NCBI GenBank assembly: GCA_003279565.1
Contig: QCHN01000001.1
Span: forward strand, 62,001-126,000
Source of the DNA: Prochlorococcus sp. AG-402-C09
GTDB lineage: Bacteria > Cyanobacteriota > Cyanobacteriia > PCC-6307 > Cyanobiaceae
Direction: 5' to 3'
DNA length: 64,000 nt
Numbering within the stretch: the first letter of the stretch is position 1; each line of letters starts with the position of its first letter. This document shows, one piece after another, positions 1 through 8,730 of the stretch. The position numbers and the translations under genes are program-made. Below the pieces are notes generated by a model. It was not told where the DNA came from. It searched no databases and was given only the letters and a program-made list of their open reading frames with translations.

Positions 1-208
1 GTGTATTTCTGCCTTTGCTACTGTAGGATTCGATCTTGGTGTTACCTCTCAGCTAGGACATATAGGTCAATTAATACTTGTTATTGGGATGTTTGTTGGC
101 AGACTAGGTATTCTTTTATTCTTGAGCGCTATATGGCAAGCTCTCTATAAAAGCAAGCTTCAACATCGCAATCGAGTTGGCTACCCGAGAGAGGATCTTT
201 ATGTTTAA
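1..208 (+). CDS. ktrB: Ktr/Trk-type potassium uptake membrane subunit, C-terminal fragment
   Basis: The window opens inside an open frame that reads from base 2 to a TAA at 206-208. The visible 68 residues contain SAFATVGFDLGVTS, which matches the fourth pore loop of TrkH/KtrB transporters, followed by one membrane segment with the GRLG turn typical of the family and a short charged tail. These proteins form the K+ (Na+-coupled) channel-like pore in the plasma membrane. The next gene, 12 bases downstream, encodes the cytoplasmic RCK gating subunit, as expected for a Ktr operon. The gene start lies outside the window. Confidence 0.85.
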   Translation, partial: CISAFATVGFDLGVTSQLGHIGQLILVIGMFVGRLGILLFLSAIWQALYKSKLQHRNRVGYPREDLYV

Positions 209-220
209 TGAGGACAAATC

Positions 221-925
221 ATGAGTGACTGGTGGCAATGGTCTCCCATAAAAGCAAATCAGAAACTTGGTTTTGCTGTAGTTGGAATTGGTCGTTTTGG
301 AAGCGCTGTTTGTCGCGAGCTCTTGAGAAATGGTGCTGATGTTTTGGCAGTTGATTCATCAGAGAAGGCAATAGAAGAATTACGTCAACTTGAGCCAACA
401 ATTGAAGCTAGGGTGGTTGACTCAACTGATGAAGAATCTATGAAGGAAGCAGGAGTTCTTGAAATGGGGACTGTGGTAGTAGGTATTAGTGAGCCAATTG
501 AGGCAAGTATTACTACAACTCTTATTGCAAAAGACGCAGATGGAAGTTTAGTGAAGCAAGTGATTGCTAGAGCTACAAGTGATTTGCATGAAAAAATGCT
601 GAAAAGGGTTGGTGCTGATCGAGTTGTATTTCCTTCAAGAATGCAAGGAGAAAGATTGGGTTTGGAATTGGTTAGACCTAATTTGATTGAAAGATTAGAA
701 CTTGATGACAAAACGGGGATTGATGAGATTAAAGTACCTGAGGTGTTTGTGGGACGTTCTTTACGAGATTTGAACCTTAGAAAAAATTATTTTGTTAATG
801 TTTTAGCGGCTGGACCTGCTCAACTATTAACGGTTAATCCTCCAGCTAAATATGTGTTAGAGAAAGATCATGTGCTTGTAGTAATGGGTTCAATGGAAGA
901 TCTTCAAAAGCTCCCTCAAACTTGA
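221..925 (+). CDS. ktrA: KtrA/TrkA-family RCK regulatory subunit of potassium uptake
   Basis: This 234-residue cytoplasmic protein has an N-terminal Rossmann domain, with GIGRFG at residues 22-27 and an acidic Asp45 at the end of strand 2. A C-terminal RCK_C-like domain follows at about residues 160-232. In the family an octameric ring of this subunit binds nucleotides and gates the membrane pore protein. The pore gene lies immediately upstream with a 12-base gap, so the pair is probably one operon. The length is normal for KtrA. The stop codon lies three bases before the ATG of anmK. Confidence 0.93.
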   Translation: MSDWWQWSPIKANQKLGFAVVGIGRFGSAVCRELLRNGADVLAVDSSEKAIEELRQLEPTIEARVVDSTDEESMKEAGVLEMGTVVVGISEPIEASITTTLIAKDADGSLVKQVIARATSDLHEKMLKRVGADRVVFPSRMQGERLGLELVRPNLIERLELDDKTGIDEIKVPEVFVGRSLRDLNLRKNYFVNVLAAGPAQLLTVNPPAKYVLEKDHVLVVMGSMEDLQKLPQT

Positions 926-928
926 TTG

Positions 929-2065
929 ATGCGTGTATTGGGTTTGATGAGTGGTACCAGTGCTGATGGAATAGATGCAGTTTTAGTGGAATTTAAAGGT
1001 AATCCGTCAAAGCCAAAATGGGAAATTTTAAATACAAGTTCTCATGAATATCCATCTTCAACTAGAGAAAAAATAATACAAGTTGGTCAAGGGTTGAAAA
1101 TTAATAGTAAAGATTGGCTTGAATTGGCTGAAGAAATTACTGAAATAAATGCTGATGCTGCAAGGGCTTGTGATCCTAAATCAACTGCAGAGCTTGTTGG
1201 ATGTCATGGCCAAACTTTATTTCATAGAAGTGTAAAAAAATCTAAAAGAGGAGGAAGCCTTCAAATTCTATTAGGACCGTTGCTTGCAAATATTTTAGAT
1301 CAAATTGTTATTTATGATTTTAGGTCCAAGGATATTGCTTCAGGTGGTCATGGTGCCCCTTTGGTAGCGCTAGTTGATGAAGCGTTATTTGGAAGGACAT
1401 ATGGATGGAGAGGAGTTCTCAACCTTGGTGGAATAGCGAACCTTACTATTATTCCTCCAAAAACTGGAATTGATAAAACCTCTGAATGCTTAGGATGGGA
1501 TTGCGGACCTGCTAATTCCTTAATTGATTTAGCTATGAAAGATATTACTAATTCATCTTTAAAGTTTGATCAGAACGGCTCGTTAGCATCGCGTGGGATA
1601 CCTAAATTAAATATTATCGAAGAGTGGTTGATGGAGCCTTTCTTTCACATCGAACCTCCACGATCTACAGGTAGAGAGCATTTTGGCAATCAAGATTTAA
1701 AAAAAAGGACAAAGGAATTGGGTGATGTATCAAAAGAAGATTTAATATCAACACTAACTACATTTACCGCATCAATAATTTCTCAAGATTTAGATAATCT
1801 TTTTAGATTCAGAAAAATACGTTTAATTGAGCTTTTGGTTGCTGGTGGTGGCACTAAGAATTTATTTTTAATGAGACAACTACAAAAAAACTGCTGTGGT
1901 GTTCATGTCCGTCCAATAAATGAAATTGGTATTCCCTCTCAATATAGAGAGGCACTAGTTTTTGCAACTTTAGCTTGGTGGAATTTCTTAGGAAAAAAAG
2001 TTAATCCGAAGAACATCACAGGAGCAAATCAACCTCTTTTATATGGAGTTAGAGTTGATCCTTGA
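929..2065 (+). CDS. anmK: Anhydro-N-acetylmuramic acid kinase
   Basis: AnmK phosphorylates 1,6-anhydro-MurNAc released during peptidoglycan turnover, giving MurNAc-6-phosphate. The protein has the family signature [10 protein letters not shown] at residues 7-16, a GCHGQT segment near residue 90, GGHGAPL near 140 and the WDCGPAN segment near 190. Its 378 residues are typical of the family. The frame is also open from a TTG at 926, but the ATG at 929 is preferred. It starts three bases after ktrA stops, so co-transcription is likely although the functions are unrelated. A GH3 hydrolase that could act in the same recycling route lies at 24851-26485. Confidence 0.93.
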   Translation: MRVLGLMSGTSADGIDAVLVEFKGNPSKPKWEILNTSSHEYPSSTREKIIQVGQGLKINSKDWLELAEEITEINADAARACDPKSTAELVGCHGQTLFHRSVKKSKRGGSLQILLGPLLANILDQIVIYDFRSKDIASGGHGAPLVALVDEALFGRTYGWRGVLNLGGIANLTIIPPKTGIDKTSECLGWDCGPANSLIDLAMKDITNSSLKFDQNGSLASRGIPKLNIIEEWLMEPFFHIEPPRSTGREHFGNQDLKKRTKELGDVSKEDLISTLTTFTASIISQDLDNLFRFRKIRLIELLVAGGGTKNLFLMRQLQKNCCGVHVRPINEIGIPSQYREALVFATLAWWNFLGKKVNPKNITGANQPLLYGVRVDP

Positions 2066-2083
2066 TGTTCATTTATTTAATAG

Positions 2084-2386
2084 TTAATTTCTTTTAAATT
2101 TTAATCTTTTTGGAATCCCTTTTAGTCTTTGTGTTTTTTGCTTTTCTAATTCATTTATAAAATTTTGTGTTTTACTTTTTTTCGTTTCTAATTCTTTAGA
2201 TGCTGGATTTTCTTTTAATTCATGATGCTTAACACCTTCCTGAATTAAAACTTTGGCCATATTGCTCACAGTTCTAGATTCTTTTTCAGCTAATTCTGAC
2301 AACCTTTCACATAAATCTTCTGGAAGAACAACTTGTATGCGAGGCGATTTTTGCTTCCCGTTCGATGAGTTTTGACGAGTAGCCAT
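2084..2386 (-). CDS. Small ribbon-helix-helix-like protein
   Basis: This 100-residue basic protein has a CopG/Arc-like segment at about residues 17-55. It comprises a short strand (RIQVVLPEDL), a helix rich in Glu and Ser, and a second helix, with a Lys-rich tail to the C terminus. RHH proteins usually bind DNA as dimers and repress their own promoters. The 140 bases upstream, shared with a divergent gene, contain three short inverted repeats that could be its operator. The family call is by pattern only, and no partner toxin gene is adjacent. The function is unknown. Confidence 0.65.
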   Translation of the reverse strand: MATRQNSSNGKQKSPRIQVVLPEDLCERLSELAEKESRTVSNMAKVLIQEGVKHHELKENPASKELETKKSKTQNFINELEKQKTQRLKGIPKRLKFKRN

Positions 2387-2397
2387 GCGTACAAAGA

Positions 2398-2458
2398 ACT
2401 ACCAAGTAGTAAATAGTGTACACTTGTACGCAAGGGTAGTATCCTTGTGTATGATACT
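2398..2458. promoter_or_regulatory. Cluster of three inverted repeats in a divergent promoter region
   Basis: Three perfect short inverted repeats lie in 61 bases. They are ACTAC/GTAGT (2398-2410, 3-base spacer), GTACA/TGTAC (2418-2429, 2-base spacer) and AGTATC/GATACT (2438-2458, 9-base spacer). The last one overlaps a -10-like TATGAT at 2450-2455 on the plus strand. The location between the RHH gene (minus) and the 118-residue gene (plus) suggests an operator region. RHH autoregulation is an inference from the family habit. Confidence 0.4.
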
Positions 2459-2525
2459 TGTCAATCTGGCCAGTCTTGTCTTGTCAGTCTTTGCTTAATT
2501 TTTTTGATTTAAAAAGGAGTATTTC

Positions 2526-2882
2526 ATGTCTCATCCATCTCTTCCTCAAACATCTAAACCTCTTTCTTCAAGTGTTGTTGCTGACAAAAGGGTTGTAAAA
2601 AGACAAAGACGAAAGAGTCTTAGTAATGGTAAGAATGGTGATGTTCTAATTTCTGCTGTTGTTAGCTCTTATTTATTGACACACTTACATCATGTTTTGC
2701 AAAGAGCGGAATACGGGGCTAGCAAAGAAGGAAGATCCTCCCATGCTGCAAACTTTGCTCAACTGCGTAAAGTCCTTTGTATGGATGCTAGAAGCATGAA
2801 AGATGCTTCTGCATTGGGTCTTAAGGAAAGTGATTTAGATATCTGCAATGAATCTCATGATTGCGAGACAAAAGCTGCATAA
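2526..2882 (+). CDS. Conserved-looking hypothetical protein, 118 residues
   Basis: I do not recognise a domain. The protein starts with about 40 residues rich in Ser, Lys and Arg, including the basic patch KRQRRKS. A probable helical segment (VLISAVVSSYLLTHLHHVL) follows, then a more polar C-terminal half with three Cys residues (near 90, 108 and 113). A good Shine-Dalgarno sequence, AAGGAG, sits about seven bases before the ATG, which fixes the start. It is divergent from the RHH gene and followed 32 bases later by the small Nif11-like gene. It could be a soluble nucleic-acid-binding protein, but nothing proves this. Confidence 0.6.
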   Translation: MSHPSLPQTSKPLSSSVVADKRVVKRQRRKSLSNGKNGDVLISAVVSSYLLTHLHHVLQRAEYGASKEGRSSHAANFAQLRKVLCMDARSMKDASALGLKESDLDICNESHDCETKAA

Positions 2883-2914
2883 TTGAATATCGTTTAATCA
2901 GTGAATGATTTCTT

Positions 2915-3145
2915 ATGAGCGGCAATGCTGAAGAGCTTTATAAGCTTATAAATGCTGATCCCAATAAAAAACAAGATCTTTTTCGTCAAGCTCTTCAAAA
3001 TCCTAAAGGTGCTATGCAATCTATATGTGCATTTGGTATTGAAATGAATTTGCCAGTTACTTCAGAAGAGGTCAAAGAATATTTGTCTACAATTGATGAT
3101 TTAGATACTCAACAATGGCTAATAAAGGCTCGAGGGGGGCTGTGA
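2915..3145 (+). CDS. Short Nif11-like peptide, 76 residues
   Basis: The sequence resembles the Nif11 domain: an N-terminal helix with LINADPNKKQDL, a central alanine-rich stretch, then an aliphatic/acidic helix ending PVTSEEVKEYL. Nif11 domains occur as leader peptides of ribosomal natural products and as stand-alone small proteins of unknown role. The C terminus ends ARGGL, with a Gly-Gly pair but almost no residues after it, so there is no obvious core peptide. No modification enzyme gene is nearby. The stop codon touches the stop of the convergent 54-residue gene. Confidence 0.5.
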   Translation: MSGNAEELYKLINADPNKKQDLFRQALQNPKGAMQSICAFGIEMNLPVTSEEVKEYLSTIDDLDTQQWLIKARGGL

Positions 3146-3310
3146 TTAATCTTTGAAAGAATTAGGGATTTCTAATTCATCCTTACTATTTTCTCTAATT
3201 TCTCTGCGTTCATAGCCACCTCCGCCTGCCATAGTCCAAAAAAACCAATAACTTGGAATTGCAAGAGCGGCAGCAAGTACTAAAGCAGTAATTTGTTCGA
3301 GTCTTAACAT
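3146..3310 (-). CDS. Small single-span membrane protein, 54 residues
   Basis: The minus-strand frame begins with ATG at 3310 and ends with TAA at 3146-3148. It encodes MLRLEQITALVLAAALAI, continuing through an aromatic SYWFFW stretch to a Gly-rich turn and a charged C-terminal tail. That is one predicted membrane span of about 20 residues with a cytoplasmic or stromal-type tail. The size resembles small subunits of photosynthetic or NDH-1 complexes, but I cannot assign it to one. It is convergent with, and directly abuts, the Nif11-like gene. Confidence 0.6.
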   Translation of the reverse strand: MLRLEQITALVLAAALAIPSYWFFWTMAGGGGYERREIRENSKDELEIPNSFKD

Positions 3311-3396
3311 GGCCTAACTTACGTAATGTAATTTAAATCAGTTGGCATCTTTTAAAGCTAAATGATTGCAGGTAATTCACTTGAGGTTTTGTTGTA

Positions 3397-5115
3397 GTGT
3401 TGCGACTTCAAAAGATTAGTAAGATATATCCCACAGGCCAAGTCTTGAAAGATGTCAGTTGGGAAATAAGAAATGGAGAGAGAATCGGTTTGGTTGGTGT
3501 TAATGGAGCAGGGAAATCTACACAATTAAAAATTATTGCTGGCTTAGAAGAAGCAACTGATGGATCTTTAATTAGCGAAGGCGATCCATCTATTGCATAT
3601 TTAAAACAGGAATTTGATGTTGATTTGACGAGAACTGTTAGAGAAGAATTGTTCGAGGCATTTAAAGAAGCATCTGACTTACTTAAAAATCAAAAACGAA
3701 TTCAAGATAATATGGAGACTGAATTAGCCTCGAAAGATTCAGAATATCTGGATTCATTAATCAAAGAATCAAGCGTTATTCAAAGTAAATTTGAATCAAT
3801 AAATGGTTACGATTTAGAGTCTAAAGTTGAAAAGCTATTACCTACTATTGGTTTCAAACATAACGAGGGAGACAGATTAGTAGGAGACTTTTCGGGTGGC
3901 TGGCAGATGAGAATAGCTTTAGGAAAGATTCTCTTGCAAAGTCCTGATTTATTGTTACTAGATGAACCAACTAATCATTTAGATTTAGAAACGATTGAAT
4001 GGCTAGAAAACTATTTACTAAATCAGAAAGTTGCTATGGTAATTGTTAGCCATGATAGATCTTTTCTAGATAAAGTTTGTACAAGAATTGTGAATACAGA
4101 GCGAGGTCAATCTAAAAGTTATCTTGGAAACTATACCTCATATCTTCAACAGAGAGATTTTGAATTTGAATCAACAAAAGTTGCATACGAGAAACAGCAG
4201 AAGGATATGCAAGTTCAAAAGGAATATATTGAAAGATTTCGAGCAAGTGCTACAAGAAGTACACAAGCTAAAAGTAGAGAAAAGTTATTAGATAAAGTTG
4301 AGAAAATAGAAGCTCCTGAGAAGAAATTAAAAGGCCCTATTTTTCAATTTATGGACGCACCTCGCTCTGGTAAGGATATATTAAGTATTAAGGACTTAAC
4401 ACATAGTTATGATGAAAATATTTTATTTTTAGGAGCTTTTTTGGAGGTTCAACCAGGTGAAAGAATCGCATTTTTAGGCGCAAATGGTTCTGGAAAATCT
4501 ACTTTGCTAAGACTAATTATGGGCTTAGAGCAACCTGAAGAAGGATCTATATCAATAGGAAAATATAACATTATTCCTAGTTATTTTGAACAAAATCAGG
4601 CCGAAGCCCTGGAATTAGAAAAAACAGTAATTGACACAATTTCTCAATCGGTACCAAATTGGAATCAAACAGAAGTTAGATCATTATTAGGCAGCTTTGG
4701 CTTAACTAATGATTCAGTATTCAAGGAGGTTGGTAAAATCAGTGGAGGAGAGAAAGCAAGACTTGCTTTGGCTTTAATGATTATAAAACCATCAAATTTT
4801 CTGATTCTTGATGAACCTACAAATCATTTAGATATACCTTCAAAGCAAATGCTAGAGGAAGCATTATCTAATTACAATGGTAGTGCATTAATAGTTTCTC
4901 ATGATCGATATTTTATTTCAAAAGTTGCAAATAAAATCGTTGAAATAAGAGATGGTCAATTAATTAAGTATGAAGGGGATTATCAATATTATAAAGAAAA
5001 AAAAATTGAGCAAGAAAAAGAAAAGGAAAAAGAATTACAATTGGCAGAACGTGAAACAAAAAGATTAGCTAAGAGAGAAAAACAGAGAAAGAAGCAAAAA
5101 ACAAAAAAAAGATAA
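3397..5115 (+). CDS. ABC-F family ATPase (Uup/EttA-like)
   Basis: This 572-residue soluble protein has two ABC ATPase domains and no membrane spans, which defines the ABC-F class. These proteins act on ribosomes or DNA rather than in transport. The first domain has GVNGAGKST at 34-42, FSGGWQMR near 166 and LLLLDEPTNHLD near 187. The second has GANGSGKST near 362, ISGGEKARL near 447 and a matching Walker B. Between them lies the charged linker with the RFRA...RSTQAKSR segment, and the C terminus is a Lys-rich tail. Translation starts at GTG 3397 or the adjacent TTG 3400. Its exact subfamily is uncertain. Confidence 0.9.
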   Translation: MLRLQKISKIYPTGQVLKDVSWEIRNGERIGLVGVNGAGKSTQLKIIAGLEEATDGSLISEGDPSIAYLKQEFDVDLTRTVREELFEAFKEASDLLKNQKRIQDNMETELASKDSEYLDSLIKESSVIQSKFESINGYDLESKVEKLLPTIGFKHNEGDRLVGDFSGGWQMRIALGKILLQSPDLLLLDEPTNHLDLETIEWLENYLLNQKVAMVIVSHDRSFLDKVCTRIVNTERGQSKSYLGNYTSYLQQRDFEFESTKVAYEKQQKDMQVQKEYIERFRASATRSTQAKSREKLLDKVEKIEAPEKKLKGPIFQFMDAPRSGKDILSIKDLTHSYDENILFLGAFLEVQPGERIAFLGANGSGKSTLLRLIMGLEQPEEGSISIGKYNIIPSYFEQNQAEALELEKTVIDTISQSVPNWNQTEVRSLLGSFGLTNDSVFKEVGKISGGEKARLALALMIIKPSNFLILDEPTNHLDIPSKQMLEEALSNYNGSALIVSHDRYFISKVANKIVEIRDGQLIKYEGDYQYYKEKKIEQEKEKEKELQLAERETKRLAKREKQRKKQKTKKR

Positions 5116-5146
5116 TCATTATCAAAAATCTTTTTTAATTTTATAG

Positions 5147-6388
5147 TTAAAGCTCATATATATCAATTGGCTTGATAAATTTGATAGCCTCTATATTTTT
5201 TCTAAGTATTTTAATTTTTAAAGTCGATTTTAAATTATTCTGATTAATTTTTTGTACAACATCTGCTGGAGTTGAAATTTTTTCATTATTGATCGAAAGT
5301 ATTAGATCATTAACTTTTAATCCACCTTTTTGGGCTGGACCATTTGGCAGTAAATATTTAATAATTGCTCCACTTTCTCTTTTGGATAGAAAATTACTTT
5401 TTTGTTTAATATTACTTGAAAGTGTTACTCCGATCATTGGATGCTTGGCTCTGCCATTAGTGATTAAATCTTTGGCGATTTTTCTGGCTCTATTTATTGG
5501 TATTGCAAAGCCCAATCCTGCTCCGGGCCCTGAGCGAACAAGAGTATTAATACCAATTACTTCTCCTGAAGAATTCAATAATGGACCTCCAGAATTACCG
5601 GGATTAATTGCTGCATCAGTTTGGATAAGATCTATTCTCTTATCGGATATTCCTAGCTGGGCAACATCTCTATTGAGATTGCTAATTATTCCAAGGGTTA
5701 CGGTATTTTCAAGTCCAAATGGATTACCAACTGCAATTGCCCAATCACCAACTTTTAAATTATCAGAATTACCCAATTGTGCAGTGGGCCAAGGACCTTT
5801 TGCTTTCAGTCTGATAACTGCAAGATCCGTTAAAGAATCTTCCCCAACAACATTTCCAAGCACTCTTCGTCCATCTGATAAACCGACTATAAGTTGGTCA
5901 GTTTTTTCTATTACATGAGCATTAGTCAAGACAAGACCTTCTTCGGAAAAAATCACTCCACTACCTTGACCTTTTTCAATTCGAGATCTTGGAACTTGGA
6001 GTCCTCTCAGACCAAAGAAACGTTCAAAATATCGATCATTTAAAATTCCAGGAGGAAATACTCCTTCACTAGAGGACAACACTTTACGCTCCGTTTCTAT
6101 GGTAACTACTGCATTTCCACTAAGATGTAATGCTCTTGAGACGAAAGATTGTTTATGCAGATTTTTTGGAGTTACTAGTAAAGATTCACTAGAATGTATT
6201 GGAGTATCAAATCGGAAATTAAAAACAATAAGTGCAAATAAAACAAAAATTTTGAGATATTTTTGTTTAGGTAATTTCAGGGATCCTATTAAAAGTCTCG
6301 TTGCATCTAATCCATGCATGATCTTTTGGAAGGGATTAGTTTTATTTCGAATACTAATGATAGCTAATTTAGAAATCGAAAGATCCAC
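5147..6388 (-). CDS. HtrA/Deg-type periplasmic or lumenal serine protease
   Basis: The protein is a trypsin-like protease with a single C-terminal PDZ domain, in the HhoA/HhoB/HtrA family of cyanobacteria. The catalytic triad is visible as His in TNAHVI (about residue 157), Asp in DLAVIRL (about 187) and Ser in GNSGGPLL (about 264). The PDZ domain covers about 310-405. A membrane/signal segment (KYLKIFVLFALIVF) lies at about residues 43-56, so the annotated N terminus is probably too long. A start at the internal Met of MHGLDATRLL would give a normal export signal. Such enzymes degrade or refold damaged envelope and thylakoid proteins. Confidence 0.9.
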   Translation of the reverse strand: MDLSISKLAIISIRNKTNPFQKIMHGLDATRLLIGSLKLPKQKYLKIFVLFALIVFNFRFDTPIHSSESLLVTPKNLHKQSFVSRALHLSGNAVVTIETERKVLSSSEGVFPPGILNDRYFERFFGLRGLQVPRSRIEKGQGSGVIFSEEGLVLTNAHVIEKTDQLIVGLSDGRRVLGNVVGEDSLTDLAVIRLKAKGPWPTAQLGNSDNLKVGDWAIAVGNPFGLENTVTLGIISNLNRDVAQLGISDKRIDLIQTDAAINPGNSGGPLLNSSGEVIGINTLVRSGPGAGLGFAIPINRARKIAKDLITNGRAKHPMIGVTLSSNIKQKSNFLSKRESGAIIKYLLPNGPAQKGGLKVNDLILSINNEKISTPADVVQKINQNNLKSTLKIKILRKNIEAIKFIKPIDIYEL

Positions 6389-6547
6389 TAATTTGATTAC
6401 CGTTGACTTTTACTAAAGAAGTGCTCTTAAAAATTTATTTCCTTTAGAATCTTATTTTGATTTATTCTGTAAAAGTCTATGAAAACAGGGCGAGTTCAAA
6501 ACTTGATTTGAATAAGGCATTCAGTTTTTTGATTTCTCATTTTGCAA

Positions 6548-6823
6548 ATGTTGAGTAATTTCGGACCTTTTCTTTATGGCCTTTCAGTTTTTATTTTGTT
6601 GATTTTAGCTGCAAGAATAATGCTGAATGGGTTTTTCTCAGGTCAACCATTAAAGACTCAAAATTCATTTTCAAAGAAAAGACGCGACGATAGAACTGGT
6701 TTGGTTACTGTTCATCCTGAGCTATTAAACGAAGATGGCTGCATTACTGATGAAGATTTGCTCACAGTTCGTTTTTCAAAGGACACTGATCATCCACAAT
6801 CATTTGAAAAGCCTTCTGAATAA
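6548..6823 (+). CDS. Small membrane-anchored hypothetical protein (DUF2973-like)
   Basis: The gene encodes 91 residues from ATG 6548; the frame is open from TTG 6542. An N-terminal membrane span (FLYGLSVFILLILAARI) is followed by a basic stretch (KKRRDDRTG) and an acidic domain with VTVHPELLNEDG. This layout and the phrase VHPELLN...G.IT.EDLL match the cyanobacterial DUF2973 family as I remember it, which has no known function. It is followed by another small cyanobacterial gene with a 54-base gap. Confidence 0.6.
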   Translation: MLSNFGPFLYGLSVFILLILAARIMLNGFFSGQPLKTQNSFSKKRRDDRTGLVTVHPELLNEDGCITDEDLLTVRFSKDTDHPQSFEKPSE

Positions 6824-6877
6824 TTTTCATTAGATTTTTTGATTTGACATTAAATAGTTCTCAAAGAGGTTTTAATT

Positions 6878-7261
6878 TTGGAACAACGAACCCGCATAGT
6901 CGCTGCAGTTTTGAAAAACATCAAGTTACCTCCTCGGTTTCGTCTCAGATTATTAAAGGAAGATCCTGTCAGGCTAGAACTAAGTCTGACTCCAGCTTAT
7001 GGAAAAGATCCTATTCAAGTTGGGTTAGTGGAATCTCTAGATTTGGTTGCTAGAAGAGACAGAGAAGGAAGAATGCCCAGAGATCTACAAGGGACATGGG
7101 ATTGGACAGTACGCCATGGAGAAGTGAGTACAGGTGGATGGAATCCTTATTTAAAAGAAGCTCTTCAAACAATGTTTGAAACTGGATTACCAGCAATTAT
7201 TTATGAGGAACTAACCGGAGATGACTATCATCCAGTTGATGGTGCAAGACATGTTCGATAG
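6878..7261 (+). CDS. Conserved cyanobacterial hypothetical protein, 127 residues
   Basis: I do not recognise a named domain. The protein is soluble and basic at its N terminus, with a central GTWDWTVRHGE motif and a C-terminal region ending DDYHPVDGARHVR. The TTG at 6878 is the first in-frame start and has an AGAGGT-type ribosome binding sequence about ten bases upstream. It is co-oriented with the DUF2973-like gene and may be in the same transcript. No transmembrane segments or Cys clusters are present. Confidence 0.6.
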   Translation: MEQRTRIVAAVLKNIKLPPRFRLRLLKEDPVRLELSLTPAYGKDPIQVGLVESLDLVARRDREGRMPRDLQGTWDWTVRHGEVSTGGWNPYLKEALQTMFETGLPAIIYEELTGDDYHPVDGARHVR

Positions 7262-7362
7262 GTTTTTAATTTTTAAAAAATAAATTAATTTAAATAGTTA
7301 AGTTATTTCTTTTCTCATTTGGAGCATTTCTTTAGTATTATTAATTTGATTTTGATTTACAA

Positions 7363-7509
7363 ATGAAAGATAACTTTGAGCCTCGTTATGGTTTTGTCAA
7401 CTTTGCTGAAATATGGAATGGCCGCTTGGCCATGATGGGCATATTAATAGGTTTAACAACAGAGCTTTTGACTGGGCAGGGAATCTTAACTCAGATGGGA
7501 ATTGGCTGA
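7363..7509 (+). CDS. hli: High-light-inducible protein (Hli), 48 residues
   Basis: The short frame encodes one chlorophyll-binding helix with the Hli/LHC signature FAEIWNGRLAMMGIL at residues 14-28, followed by a TTELLTGQGIL segment typical of the C terminus of these proteins. The Glu and Asn in ExxNGR are the chlorophyll ligands in the family. Hli proteins associate with photosystem assembly intermediates in thylakoids and protect against excess light. This is a minimal-length version, as is common in Prochlorococcus. It lies alone between the 127-residue gene and xseA, with AT-rich flanks. Confidence 0.93.
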   Translation: MKDNFEPRYGFVNFAEIWNGRLAMMGILIGLTTELLTGQGILTQMGIG

Positions 7510-7542
7510 AAAGATAATTTTTAGTTTTTTATTTCTTATGGT

Positions 7543-8703
7543 TTGACTAATTTTAAAACTCATAAAGAATCTATACCTACATATAGTGTTAAAGAATTAA
7601 ATGAATCTATCGGATTATTATTATCAAGAGGATTCGCCCCTAAATTTATACTTAAAGCCACTGTTTCTAAATCTCAAATAAGAAAAGGGCATTTATGGTT
7701 GACTTTGACTGATGGGAAAACAAGTGTGGATGGAGTTGTTTGGTCATCAACAATCAAGTCTTTAAAATTTCTACCAAAAGAGGATGATGGTGTTGTGATT
7801 GTTGGCAAATTAAATTTTTGGGAATCGCAAGCAAGAATATCTGTACAAGTTTTTGATATCCGAGCAAGTATTTCTACTGTTCAGAAGAAGTTCGAAATAG
7901 TTAAATCAAAGCTTTTGAAAGACGGTTTGATCGATGATTCTTTAAGAAGAAAATTACCAAAATATCCTCATTCAATTGGGATTCTTACAAGTGTTCCAAG
8001 TTCTGCTTTGGCCGACATGCTTAGAACGGCGAAGGAAAGGTGGCCTTTGACAAAACTGTATATAATTCCTATCCCAGTTCAAGGTAATAATGAAACTGAA
8101 GTAAAGAAAATTTTAAGTAAATTGAGAAACAATAAGCTAGCACTTGATGCGATAGTCATTGCTAGAGGAGGAGGAAATAGAGAAGATTTAATGTTGTTTG
8201 ATACTGAGATTATTGCTAGAGAAATAGCAACATTCCCTATCCCTGTAATTACAGGAATAGGGCACGAAGATGATCTAACAGTTTCTGATCTAGTTTCAGA
8301 CCAGAGATCTGCTACTCCAACTGCTGCAATTGTTGATTTATTACCTTCAAGAGAAATTGAAAAACATAACTTTTTTAAAAATAAAAAAATACTTAATGAC
8401 TATTTTAAATTGTTTGTTCAGAATAAAAAGAATTTTTTAAATACAAAAAAATCTTTTTTTCAAGATCATTCACCTAGGCAATTAATAAAAAGTAAAAGAA
8501 CAAAATTAAATTATATATATCAGCTCCTAGATGCACTTTCTCCAGAAAAATGGTTGAGAAGAGGTTTTGCTTTAATTACTGATGAGGAAGGCAATTCGAT
8601 TTATAGTGTACAAAGTTTTAAGGAAAAAGATAAGTTCTTAGTTCAATTTTGTGATGGGAAAATCAGCGCAAAGGTTGATAGTCTAAATTATGATAAAATT
8701 TAA
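7543..8703 (+). CDS. xseA: Exodeoxyribonuclease VII large subunit
   Basis: Exonuclease VII degrades single-stranded DNA from both ends. The protein has the N-terminal OB-fold beginning at YSVKELNESIGLLL (about 14-27), then the catalytic region with TSVPSSALADM near 150, ARGGGNREDL near 209 and GIGHEDDLTVSDLVSDQRSA near 239-258. A helical Lys-rich C-terminal region follows. Its 386 residues are slightly short for XseA. The start is TTG 7543, and a closer ATG is out of frame. The small subunit gene follows with a 27-base gap. Confidence 0.93.
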   Translation: MTNFKTHKESIPTYSVKELNESIGLLLSRGFAPKFILKATVSKSQIRKGHLWLTLTDGKTSVDGVVWSSTIKSLKFLPKEDDGVVIVGKLNFWESQARISVQVFDIRASISTVQKKFEIVKSKLLKDGLIDDSLRRKLPKYPHSIGILTSVPSSALADMLRTAKERWPLTKLYIIPIPVQGNNETEVKKILSKLRNNKLALDAIVIARGGGNREDLMLFDTEIIAREIATFPIPVITGIGHEDDLTVSDLVSDQRSATPTAAIVDLLPSREIEKHNFFKNKKILNDYFKLFVQNKKNFLNTKKSFFQDHSPRQLIKSKRTKLNYIYQLLDALSPEKWLRRGFALITDEEGNSIYSVQSFKEKDKFLVQFCDGKISAKVDSLNYDKI

Positions 8704-8730
8704 ATTTATTAAATAAAAAACTTATATACC

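Noticed and set aside
385..711. 108-codon minus-strand frame within ktrA
   Set aside because: It is a shadow of a well-supported RCK protein; the Ser/Thr-rich translation is typical of the opposite strand of coding DNA.
5289..5918. 209-codon plus-strand frame opposite the HtrA protease gene
   Set aside because: It is antisense to a gene with a complete catalytic triad and PDZ domain, and its translation shows no domain of its own.
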